From Glaciimonas sp. PAMC28666 (lineage in GTDB: Bacteria > Pseudomonadota > Gammaproteobacteria > Burkholderiales > Burkholderiaceae_D), in NCBI RefSeq assembly GCF_016917355.1, contig NZ_CP070304.1:2852001-2916000 (forward strand): a stretch of DNA of 64,000 bases, read 5' to 3'. Positions 38,259 to 46,143 of this stretch are shown one piece after another. The translations under genes and the position numbers were made by a program. The notes beneath the pieces are model-generated. The model ran no database searches. It saw only the letters and a list, made by a program, of their open reading frames with translations, and was not told where the DNA came from. The stretch's first letter is position 1. Every line of letters begins with the position of its first letter.

Positions 38259-39230
38259 CTGCAAATTTCAAATACAAAAATAGATAATGGCATTCTTCTT
38301 ACCGGGGCCGGAGGGTTCGTAGGCCGCGCGCTAGCGTTAGCCTTGATCGAACACGGGGCTAAGTTGACTTGTGCTATTAGAACTGCAATTATTTTGACGG
38401 ATGCTCGAACTGAATTAATCTCAAATATTGATGAGCTAACAGATTGGTCATGTTGCCTAAAAGGAATAGACACGGTCATTCATTCCGCGGCGCGGGTGCA
38501 CATCATGCAGGATGGCGCTAGCGACCCTCTTGCTGAATTCAGACGCGTGAACGTTGGCGGTACATTGAATTTAGCCAGGCAGGCCGCGACGGCCGGCGTG
38601 AGGCGATTTATCTTTATCAGCTCAATTAAAGTTAATGGCGAAGCGACAATAAATGGCGTCAAATTTACCGAACAGGATTTTCCTTGTCCCCAAGATGCTT
38701 ATGGAATTTCAAAGTACGAGGCTGAGCTAGGTTTACTCGAATTGGGTAAGGAAACAGGTTTAGAGATTGTTATCATTCGACCCCCGTTGATTTATGGTCC
38801 AGGTGTTAAGGCCAATTTTGCAAGCATGTTACGTTTGGCGCGCGCTCAAATACCGTTGCCTTTTGGCGCAGTGAGAAATAAAAGAAGTTTTGTATATCTG
38901 GGAAACTTAATAAGCTTAATTCTATGCTGTATAGAGCATCCGGACGCAGCGAATGAGATATTTCTCGTGTCGGATGGAACTGATTTGTCAATTTCGGAAG
39001 TACTCCGTGCTTGCGCAATTGCATTCGAGAAGCGCTCATTTTTGTTTTCAGTTCCTCCTTTTTTATTAATGGGAATAGCTGGTATTTTAGGAAAACGTCC
39101 GTTGGCGCAACGTCTTCTGGGATCTTTGCAAGTTGATATCAGTAAATCAAAAAGAATATTAGGCTGGGCGCCCCCCATATCCATAGAAGATGGCTTGAAA
39201 GAAACAGTGAAACGTGAGTTCGAAAGTTAG
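38259..39230 (+). CDS. NAD-dependent sugar epimerase/dehydratase (start unresolved)
   Basis: Short-chain dehydrogenase/epimerase. The Rossmann loop GILLTGAGGFVGRALALALI is encoded at 38289-38348; later come VIHSAARVHIM, FIFISSIKVNGE and the catalytic AYGISKYEAELGL. Relatives pair with small phosphoglycosyltransferases and include UDP-GlcNAc/GalNAc 4-epimerases such as WbpV-type proteins. Oddity: no ATG, GTG or TTG in this frame lies between the stop at 38163 and the Gly-rich loop. The first is a TTG at 38343, which would delete the NAD site. I place the start at the CTG at 38259, preceded by TGGGA. An ATT start, or a one-base frameshift joining the ATG at 38287, is an alternative. Confidence 0.75.
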   Translation: MQISNTKIDNGILLTGAGGFVGRALALALIEHGAKLTCAIRTAIILTDARTELISNIDELTDWSCCLKGIDTVIHSAARVHIMQDGASDPLAEFRRVNVGGTLNLARQAATAGVRRFIFISSIKVNGEATINGVKFTEQDFPCPQDAYGISKYEAELGLLELGKETGLEIVIIRPPLIYGPGVKANFASMLRLARAQIPLPFGAVRNKRSFVYLGNLISLILCCIEHPDAANEIFLVSDGTDLSISEVLRACAIAFEKRSFLFSVPPFLLMGIAGILGKRPLAQRLLGSLQVDISKSKRILGWAPPISIEDGLKETVKREFES

Positions 39231-39238
39231 GTGTTTAT

Positions 39239-39799
39239 ATGAAGCGGTTTTTTGACTTATTTTTGGCTATCGTTGCATCTATTTTTTTATGCATTCCTAT
39301 GATTTTTATTGCTTTGTGGGTTCTGGCAGCATCCCAAGGTCCAATTGTTTACTGGTCAGATCGCGTCGGGCGTGGCAATAAGATTTTTCGAATGCCTAAA
39401 TTTCGTACGATGCAAGTAAATACCCCAGCGGTAGCTACACATTTATTGACTGATGCAAACAAATATTTGACATCTAATGGATCTTTTTTAAGAAAATCCA
39501 GTTTGGATGAATTGCCTCAAATATGGAGTATTCTCTGCGGTGACATGAGTTTTGTTGGACCGCGGCCTGCGTTATTTAATCAAGATGATCTCATTTCGTT
39601 GCGTACGGAGTATGATGTTGACAAGTTGAGGCCGGGTTTAACTGGTTGGGCGCAGGTAAATGGACGGGATGAATTGCCGATTTCTCAAAAAGTGAAGCTT
39701 GATGTTGAGTATATGCACAATAGTTCGATATTTTTAGATATAAGAATAATTTTTCTTACGCTATTGAAAGTAGCGCGTCGAGACAATGTGACACATTAA
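39239..39799 (+). CDS. Small monotopic phosphoglycosyltransferase (PglC/WbpL-partner type sugar transferase)
   Basis: Transfers a sugar-1-phosphate to undecaprenyl phosphate, starting glycan assembly. At 186 residues it has a single N-terminal membrane segment (FFDLFLAIVASIFLCIPMIFI) and the sugar-transferase core: FRMPKFRTM, LRKSSLDELPQIWSILCGDM with the catalytic Asp-Glu, FVGPRPAL and RPGLTGWAQVNGRDEL. This is the minimal form without the WbaP-type extra helices. It follows the epimerase by 8 bp and precedes the WbpM-like dehydratase, a frequent trio at the end of O-antigen loci. The substrate is likely an N-acetylated UDP-sugar. Confidence 0.92.
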   Translation: MKRFFDLFLAIVASIFLCIPMIFIALWVLAASQGPIVYWSDRVGRGNKIFRMPKFRTMQVNTPAVATHLLTDANKYLTSNGSFLRKSSLDELPQIWSILCGDMSFVGPRPALFNQDDLISLRTEYDVDKLRPGLTGWAQVNGRDELPISQKVKLDVEYMHNSSIFLDIRIIFLTLLKVARRDNVTH

Positions 39800-39862
39800 G
39801 GTGATCTGATGTTTGTTACCTCCGATCATTATTTATTTACTACCTTTGATTGAATTTTTTAT

Positions 39863-41791
39863 ATGATCTGGTTTCTAAATTTATCGCGGATTTATAAGCA
39901 GCTTATCGCGGTAACGTTAGACGTCGTCTTTTTACCTTTAACATTTTGTCTGGCAATCTGGCTACGTTACGATTACCTCAATATTGCCTTACTAAATCAA
40001 TACAAGTTATTACTTATCGCTGCCCCTATAATCTCAATCCCGGTTTTTATTCGCTTGGGTTTATATCGGGCGGTCATCAGATTTATAGATCATAAAATTG
40101 TTTATGTCGTTGTGCTGGGAGTTTCGCTTTCCGTCATTACATTAGCGGCCTTGGCAACCTTCACGCAGACGGGCGGATATTCCCGTGCTGTGTTCGGGAC
40201 ATATTGGATCAGCACGATACTTTATTTGGCTGCGAGTCGGTTTATTGCTCGTGCATATCTGCTGCAACTAAGCGGTTTCATTGGAAATGCTGGCGCAGTG
40301 CGCGTTGCCATTTATGGCGCTGGTCATGCGGGATCGCAACTTGCCATTGCCTTACGCACCGGTAACGAATATCTGCCCGTAGCGTTTGTCGATGATAAAA
40401 AAGAACTGCACAATGCCACTATTGCAGGAATTCGGGTCTTTTCGGCCGGGGAGTTGCGTGACCTCATAGTGCGCTTCGATATCAAAGAAATACTGGTTGC
40501 GATACCATCGCAAAGTAAGGCGCAGCAGAAGCGAATTCTCGATCACCTTGAGCCACTTAAAGTAAAGATTAAGGTAGCGCCGCCCATAAAGAGTTTAATT
40601 AATGGTGAACTGCGCGTTCAGGATATTCGGGAAATCGAAATTGAAGATTTGTTAGGGCGAGACCAAGTGGATCCAGATCCTAATTTGATTTCGGCTTGCA
40701 TTGTAAATAAGTCGGTAATGGTAACGGGAGCAGGCGGATCAATCGGGTCTGAGCTGTGTCGTCAAATTATCCGGCAACACCCATCGCATTTAATTTTGCT
40801 CGAAATGTCAGAGTTCGGATTATATTCGATTGAGCAGGAACTGACTGAACTGAAACAGAATCTGGGGATTGAGCTGGAGTTGTTGCCTTTTCTTGGTTCG
40901 GTACTCGATACTCATAAATGCGAGCGCATCATGCGCACCTTTTCGGTTGAAACCGTTTATCACGCTGCCGCTTACAAGCATGTTCCGTTAGTTGAACATA
41001 ATCCGATTGAAGGTATTCGAAATAATGTCTTTGGTACGTTGAGTTTGGCGAAAGCTGCAATGGCGTCGGGCGTTAAATCATTTGTTTTGATTTCCACTGA
41101 CAAGGCCGTGCGGCCTACCAACGTTATGGGTTCGACGAAGCGCTTTGCCGAGTTGATATTGCAGGCTTTTTCGCGCCTTCAGGCGAGGTCACCATCGCGG
41201 ACCCGATTCTGCATGGTGCGTTTTGGTAATGTGCTGGGTTCTTCTGGTTCGGTGGTCCCGCTATTTCGTAAGCAGATCGTTGGCGGTGGGCCTATTACGC
41301 TGACGCATCCAGAGATTATGCGTTATTTTATGACAACCCCCGAGGCCGCACAATTAGTTTTACAAGCTGGTGCAATGGGCGAGGGAGGGGATGTATTCGT
41401 CCTTGATATGGGTGATCCCGTAAAGATTGTTGATTTGGCAAAGCGCATGGTGCATTTAAGCGGGCTTGAAGTGCTATCCGACGCTACGCCAGACGGTACG
41501 ATTGAAATTAACCACGTTGGTTTGCGTCCCGGTGAAAAGCTGTTCGAAGAGCTTCTCATTGGTGAGCACGTGGAGGGAACGGAACATCCCCTCATCATGC
41601 GCGCTCAGGAGTTGGAGATCCCGTGGGTGGTATTGCAGGATTTATTGGCGAAGCTGGATGTCGCATGCGACCAGTTTAATTATGAAGAGGTCCGAGCAAT
41701 ACTCTTACGTACAGTGGCCGAATATACACCGCAGTGCGAAATCGCAGATTTCATCTGGAGCGCTCAAGAGAATAAAGATCGCGCTGCTTAA
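39863..41791 (+). CDS. wbpM: Membrane-bound UDP-sugar 4,6-dehydratase/epimerase (WbpM/PglF family)
   Basis: 642 residues. Four N-terminal membrane helices (LDVVFLPLTFCLAIWLRYDY onward) are followed by a first Rossmann-like domain (VAIYGAGHAGSQLAIAL). The catalytic domain starts VMVTGAGGSIGSELCRQII (about 292-310) and has YHAAAYKHVPLVEHNP and STDKAVRPTNVMGSTKR. In the last motif Met takes the place of the usual catalytic Tyr, as known for WbpM and FlaA1 relatives. C-terminal: HVGLRPGEKLFEELL. It would convert UDP-GlcNAc to a 4-keto-6-deoxy sugar for QuiNAc/FucNAc-type residues. It is the last biosynthetic gene before the H-NS gene. Confidence 0.93.
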   Translation: MIWFLNLSRIYKQLIAVTLDVVFLPLTFCLAIWLRYDYLNIALLNQYKLLLIAAPIISIPVFIRLGLYRAVIRFIDHKIVYVVVLGVSLSVITLAALATFTQTGGYSRAVFGTYWISTILYLAASRFIARAYLLQLSGFIGNAGAVRVAIYGAGHAGSQLAIALRTGNEYLPVAFVDDKKELHNATIAGIRVFSAGELRDLIVRFDIKEILVAIPSQSKAQQKRILDHLEPLKVKIKVAPPIKSLINGELRVQDIREIEIEDLLGRDQVDPDPNLISACIVNKSVMVTGAGGSIGSELCRQIIRQHPSHLILLEMSEFGLYSIEQELTELKQNLGIELELLPFLGSVLDTHKCERIMRTFSVETVYHAAAYKHVPLVEHNPIEGIRNNVFGTLSLAKAAMASGVKSFVLISTDKAVRPTNVMGSTKRFAELILQAFSRLQARSPSRTRFCMVRFGNVLGSSGSVVPLFRKQIVGGGPITLTHPEIMRYFMTTPEAAQLVLQAGAMGEGGDVFVLDMGDPVKIVDLAKRMVHLSGLEVLSDATPDGTIEINHVGLRPGEKLFEELLIGEHVEGTEHPLIMRAQELEIPWVVLQDLLAKLDVACDQFNYEEVRAILLRTVAEYTPQCEIADFIWSAQENKDRAA

Positions 41792-42130
41792 GGCCTCCTT
41801 ATGAATTTTATTGCTCTGGTTGAGAGAATAATTATCTGTCTTTATTTGTATGAAAAATAGAATAAAAGCTCTTCTGATTATGAATTCCCTGTTTTTTTTA
41901 TTTATTAAATTATTGGTTGGATGCATCGACTTTGAAAAATTGGTAAATCTTTTTCATTACGATAAACTTAGTTTTCGATTTTAAGTTTTAGAATGCCGCG
42001 ACGATGCATAATATGATCTCGGGGCAATTCGCTGTAATTTTCAATAAGGTAATTAGTGGAATTTTTCCAGCGAACACAAGTGTTAACTGCATGTGCAGTT
42101 TTCAATTAACCTTAAATTAGCGGAGTAATT
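41792..42130. promoter_or_regulatory. Intergenic region before the H-NS gene, with an inverted repeat at 42085-42100
   Basis: The 339-bp gap is AT-rich. AACTGCA and TGCAGTT, separated by TG, form a near-perfect dyad at 42085-42100, 30 bp before the H-NS ATG, and are followed by TTTTC. It could be an operator or a small attenuating stem. No coding sequence is supported in the rest of the gap. Confidence 0.4.
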
Positions 42131-42451
42131 ATGGATTTGTCAGGCCTAACGGTTGCCCAGTTACGGGTTTTGCAGGAACAAGTGAAGCAAAGTTTAAAGG
42201 ATCGCGAGCGCGAAGAAATGACGAAAGCGCGTGATCAGATTTTAGCCATCGCCCAAAGCGCAGGTATTTCTTTAAAGGATTTATTGAGTACGCCTCCAAA
42301 GAATAAAAATTACGTATCAAAAAATAAAGTTGCAGTGCGTTACCGCAATCCTGCTGATGCTTCATTGCAATGGACGGGACGTGGTCGTCAGCCAAAGTGG
42401 ATACAAGAGTGGGTTTCCTCAGGTAAATCGCTTGACGCTTTACACGTATAA
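42131..42451 (+). CDS. hns: H-NS family histone-like DNA-binding protein
   Basis: Nucleoid protein that binds AT-rich DNA and silences it. In 106 residues there is an N-terminal helical oligomerisation part (LTVAQLRVLQEQVKQSLKDR), then a Lys-rich linker. The C-terminal DNA-binding domain reads YRNPADASLQWTGRGRQPKW, containing the family core TGRGRQPKW. A good ribosome site, GCGGAG, precedes the ATG. It sits between the AT-rich polysaccharide locus and the core-LPS genes, so it may act on its neighbours. Betaproteobacteria usually carry several paralogues, so a general role is equally likely. Confidence 0.95.
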   Translation: MDLSGLTVAQLRVLQEQVKQSLKDREREEMTKARDQILAIAQSAGISLKDLLSTPPKNKNYVSKNKVAVRYRNPADASLQWTGRGRQPKWIQEWVSSGKSLDALHV

Positions 42452-42775
42452 CGTTGCCTTACAACTCTTTATAAGTTCTGAGCTTTCACTTTAATATTCA
42501 TTATCAAATTTCGCGTCCGATTAAGCAGCTGAAATGAGTAACTAAAATTGTTACTACAACAACGCGCGATGGAGTAATCTTATTAAATGTATGCTTGGCT
42601 GATGGGTCCTATCGCCAATGCTGCGTACTCACGCAAAGACAAACGGTTGATCGCCCGGAGTGATGCGACAGCGCACGATATTGCTGTCACTCTCCCTGAA
42701 CTTGGTCGTCACTTTTCACCAATTTTTAGCGGTCATAGACTCCATTATCAATTTTCGTACTGTCGAAATAAATCT
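42452..42775. other. Gap between hns and the phosphomannomutase
   Basis: The downstream frame is open through part of this stretch, from an ATG at 42587 after GGAG. However, the encoded 63 residues do not resemble the enzyme's N-terminus and include no hydrophobic or signal segment. I treat the stretch as leader sequence. No terminator or repeat was seen. Confidence 0.4.
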
Positions 42776-44170
42776 ATGCTCCCAATCCAAAACTCCATAT
42801 TCAAAGCCTACGATATCCGCGGCGTCATTGGTAAAACGCTTGACGCCGGGATCGCACGCCAGATCGGGCAAGCCTTCGGTATGGCGGCCCTTGCCAAAAA
42901 TCAAAAGACCGTTGTGATCGGGCGTGATGGCCGCTTATCCGGGGCAGAAATGACAGCGGCCCTGGCAGCAGGATTGCAAGACGTGGGTGTGGACGTGATC
43001 GATCTGGGCATTGTCGTTACGCCCATGGTGTATTTTGCGACCCATGTGCTGGGATCGCAATCTGGCGTCATGGTGACCGGCAGTCACAATCCTCCCGATT
43101 ACAACGGCTTCAAAATGGTGCTGGCGGGCGAGGCAATTTATGGCGAGACCATTCAGGCCTTATATCAGGCGATCACTTCGGATGAGGTAAAAAAATCGGT
43201 TGAACAGGCCGTGCAGGCGGGGAGTTACAACACCCACGATATCAAGGACGCGTATCTGCAACGGATTCTGAGCGACGTTACGCTGGCGAAGCCGATGAAG
43301 ATCGTGGTCGATTGCGGCAATGGGGTAGCCGGCGCGTTCGCCGGAGAGCTGTATCGCGCATTAGGATGTGAAGTGCAGGAATTGTTTTGTGAAGTCGACG
43401 GCACCTTTCCGAATCATCATCCGGACCCTGCGCACCCGGAAAATTTACAAGATGTTATTCGGGCGCTCCAAACGACCGATGCAGAAATCGGGCTGGCATT
43501 CGATGGCGATGGCGATCGACTGGGGGTGGTCACCAAAGACGGTCAGATCATTTATCCGGATCGGCAGTTGATGCTCTTTGCCGCTGATGTGCTGACCCGG
43601 CATCCCGGCCAGGAAATTTTATATGATGTCAAATGCACGCGCCATCTGGCACCATGGATTGCCCAGCACGGTGGCAAGCCGCTGATGTGGAAGACCGGTC
43701 ACTCGTTGGTGAAAGCCAAGATGCGTGAGACCGGTGCGCCGCTGGGTGGCGAAATGAGCGGACATGTATTCTTCAAAGATCGCTGGTATGGCTTTGATGA
43801 TGGTTTGTATGCCGGCGTTCGTTTGCTGGAATTACTCAGCCGCGAGAGCGATCCATCGGCGGTTCTGAATGCGCTGCCGCAATCGTCCAGTACCCCCGAA
43901 TTGCAACTCACTCTGGCCGAAGGCGAAAACTTCGCGTTGATTGCAGCGCTGCAGCAGCAAGCGGATTTTCCCGGTGCCGACGACATCATCAAGATCGATG
44001 GTTTGCGCGTTGAGTATCCGGACGGCTTTGGATTGGTACGGGCATCGAACACCACACCGGTGGCAGTCATGCGCTTTGAGGCCGAATCGGATGCTGCACT
44101 GGCACGGATACAAGCAGAATTCAAGCGCGTGATTCTGGCGGTTAAGTCAGATGCAAATTTGCCTTTTTAA
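42776..44170 (+). CDS. algC: Phosphomannomutase/phosphoglucomutase
   Basis: Interconverts hexose-6-phosphates and hexose-1-phosphates, feeding GDP-mannose, UDP-glucose and dTDP-rhamnose synthesis. The 464-residue product is of normal size. Motifs: N-terminal FKAYDIRGVIGKTL, phosphoserine loop VMVTGSHNPPDYNGFKM, metal loop LAFDGDGDRLGVV, sugar-binding GGEMSGHVFFKDRW and a C-terminal phosphate site RASNTTPVAVMRFE. An upstream in-frame ATG at 42587 would add 63 unrelated residues. The ATG at 42776 is preferred because it begins right at MLPIQNSIFKAYDIRG. It is followed after 9 bp by waaC. Confidence 0.94.
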   Translation: MLPIQNSIFKAYDIRGVIGKTLDAGIARQIGQAFGMAALAKNQKTVVIGRDGRLSGAEMTAALAAGLQDVGVDVIDLGIVVTPMVYFATHVLGSQSGVMVTGSHNPPDYNGFKMVLAGEAIYGETIQALYQAITSDEVKKSVEQAVQAGSYNTHDIKDAYLQRILSDVTLAKPMKIVVDCGNGVAGAFAGELYRALGCEVQELFCEVDGTFPNHHPDPAHPENLQDVIRALQTTDAEIGLAFDGDGDRLGVVTKDGQIIYPDRQLMLFAADVLTRHPGQEILYDVKCTRHLAPWIAQHGGKPLMWKTGHSLVKAKMRETGAPLGGEMSGHVFFKDRWYGFDDGLYAGVRLLELLSRESDPSAVLNALPQSSSTPELQLTLAEGENFALIAALQQQADFPGADDIIKIDGLRVEYPDGFGLVRASNTTPVAVMRFEAESDAALARIQAEFKRVILAVKSDANLPF

Positions 44171-44179
44171 TTTTTTTTA

Positions 44180-45217
44180 TTGAACATCCGCTTGAATATT
44201 TTAATTGTTCGTGTTTCGTCTCTTGGCGACGTGGTGCATAACATGCCAATGGTGTCGGATATACGGCGCCACTACCCCGATGCCAATATTGATTGGGTGG
44301 TCGAAGAAGGCTACGCGAGTTTGGTACGACTTAATTCGGATGTGCGCAGAATAATTCCCTTCGCTTTGCGGCGCTGGCGTAAAAGCCTGTTCACGGCAGC
44401 TACCAGGGCGGAGATGTCTGAGTTTAGGCAACAGCTCAAGCAGGATGCGTATGACTTCGTTTTTGATACGCAGGGACTGCTAAAGACCAGCGTCGTCATG
44501 CGGATGGCGCGTCTGGCACCAAAAGGGAAGCGGGTCGGGCTGGCAAATGCGACGGAGGGATCAGGGTATGAGCCGATATCGCGCATTTTTCACAACTTAA
44601 GCGTTGTGGTGGGACTGCGGACGCATGCAGTTTTACGGGCCCGCCAGGTTGCGGCGCAGGCGCTGGGATATAACGTAGACGGGCCAGCCGATTTCAACCT
44701 GAAAATCCCGTTTATCTCTCCAGGTCATTCACCAACATGGTTGCCTGATACTCCTTATGCCGTTTTTTTTCACGGTACCGCCCGCGCTGAAAAACAATGG
44801 GCTTTTGCCAACTGGATCTGCATCGCGCAACAGTTATCCGATCGCAACGTCGCAATATTACTTCCCTGGGGCAATGCGGCTGAAAAACAAACCGCTGAGA
44901 AGATGGCGGCCAATATGCCTAATGCGCGTGTTCTACCCAAATTACCTTTGATGGAAGCAGTCATGCTTGCTCAACGCGCATCCTTGGTCATAGGCGTCGA
45001 TACTGGCCTGACGCACGTCGCAGCCGCCTTTACCCGCCCGACTATCGAGCTGTATTGCGACTCCCCACGTTGGAAAACGGAAGGGGATTGGTCGGCGAGT
45101 ATCGTGAATTTGGGGGATGAGGGGATTGCACCAACGGTTGAGGAAGTCTCAGGCGCGGTGAGGACTCTCCTTGAGTCGAAGAACGACCTGGGCGCACCCT
45201 TTGGATTTCTGGCCTGA
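44180..45217 (+). CDS. waaC: LPS heptosyltransferase I
   Basis: Adds the first L,D-heptose to the Kdo of lipid A-core. GT9 family protein of 345 residues: start ILIVRVSSLGDVVHNMPMVS, then DFVFDTQGLLKTSVVMRMA, and FFHGTARAEKQW in the nucleotide-binding half. LVIGVDTGLTHVAAAFTRPT is the GT9 donor site. The start is a TTG, either 44180 or 44192, neither with a strong ribosome site. The gene follows the phosphomannomutase within 9 bp, so translational coupling is likely. Confidence 0.93.
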   Translation: MNIRLNILIVRVSSLGDVVHNMPMVSDIRRHYPDANIDWVVEEGYASLVRLNSDVRRIIPFALRRWRKSLFTAATRAEMSEFRQQLKQDAYDFVFDTQGLLKTSVVMRMARLAPKGKRVGLANATEGSGYEPISRIFHNLSVVVGLRTHAVLRARQVAAQALGYNVDGPADFNLKIPFISPGHSPTWLPDTPYAVFFHGTARAEKQWAFANWICIAQQLSDRNVAILLPWGNAAEKQTAEKMAANMPNARVLPKLPLMEAVMLAQRASLVIGVDTGLTHVAAAFTRPTIELYCDSPRWKTEGDWSASIVNLGDEGIAPTVEEVSGAVRTLLESKNDLGAPFGFLA

Positions 45218-45273
45218 GCAGAATCGGCTAATAACTTTATCGGTTACCGAACACAACCCTTCATAATACAGCG

Positions 45274-46143
45274 ATGGAACAACAAATACTCGAAATAGAC
45301 TGCGCCGACTGGCACGTTGCCGCCCTCAACCAGGCATGGATCGCCGCGCTTGAAGCGGGGAAGGTACTCTATTTTCCACGTCTTGCTTTCAACCTCACGC
45401 AGGATGAACGGCGATTTTTATCACCGACTATCCTCGATCCCAAAAGCCGCAATATAAGCCTGGATGCCGATGGCGTCATAAAAGGCGTCCTTGGAGATGC
45501 GCTGGATCAGGCCACGATGGCTGCGATGGTGGGGCGTTTTCGCGGCCAGGCGCGGCAATTAATTGCGTCTCTTTTACCTGCGTATAGCGATGTCGTCCGT
45601 TTGGCACCGACCAGCTATCGCCCGATGCAAGTTGAAACGCGTGCCCAGTCCTGGCGTGCGGATGACAAACGGATGCATGTCGACGCATTTCCGTCCCGGC
45701 CAAATTACGGCGAACGCATTTTGCGTGTATTTGCCAATCTGAATCCTGATGAGTTGCCGCGTGTATGGCGAGTCGGAGAGCCTTTTGAAGATGTTGCGAA
45801 GCGGTTTCTTCCCCGAGCAAAGGCTTATTCCCGTTGGCAGGCACAATTGATGAACGCGCTTCACGTGACTAAATCTTTACGCAGTGAGTACGATCACCTG
45901 ATGTTGCAATTGCATGACAGTATGAAGTCGGACATGGAGTATCAGCGCAGCGGACCGCAAGTAACGATGCCTTTTGCAGCTGGATCAGTATGGGTATGTT
46001 TTTCCGATCAGACGCCGCATGCGGTGATGTCGGGGCAATATATGATGGAGCAGACCTTGCACTTGCCAGCGGCAAATCAATACGACTCTAGTGCCAGTCC
46101 CTTAGCTATTTTGACGCGGCTCACCGGCCACAGTCTGATTTGA
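45274..46143 (+). CDS. kdoO: Kdo 3-hydroxylase (Fe(II)/2-oxoglutarate dioxygenase, KdoO-like)
   Basis: Converts the outer Kdo of Kdo2-lipid A to Ko (D-glycero-D-talo-oct-2-ulosonic acid), a modification known from Burkholderia and Yersinia. In 289 residues the iron triad can be placed: His135-x-Asp137 in RMHVDAFPSRPNYGERILR, and the distal His249 in FSDQTPHAVMSGQYMMEQT. The Asn-Pro-Asp segment RVFANLNPDELPRVWRVGEPF is also typical. Placement between waaC and waaA, with its TGA overlapping the waaA ATG (TGATG), supports a role in the inner core. I assign it from family memory; the fold class is surer than the exact substrate. Confidence 0.87.
   Translation: MEQQILEIDCADWHVAALNQAWIAALEAGKVLYFPRLAFNLTQDERRFLSPTILDPKSRNISLDADGVIKGVLGDALDQATMAAMVGRFRGQARQLIASLLPAYSDVVRLAPTSYRPMQVETRAQSWRADDKRMHVDAFPSRPNYGERILRVFANLNPDELPRVWRVGEPFEDVAKRFLPRAKAYSRWQAQLMNALHVTKSLRSEYDHLMLQLHDSMKSDMEYQRSGPQVTMPFAAGSVWVCFSDQTPHAVMSGQYMMEQTLHLPAANQYDSSASPLAILTRLTGHSLI

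Noticed and set aside
42587-42775. N-terminal extension of the phosphomannomutase
   Set aside because: The 63 extra residues do not resemble the family, while the ATG at 42776 starts exactly at the conserved N-terminus and gives the normal length.
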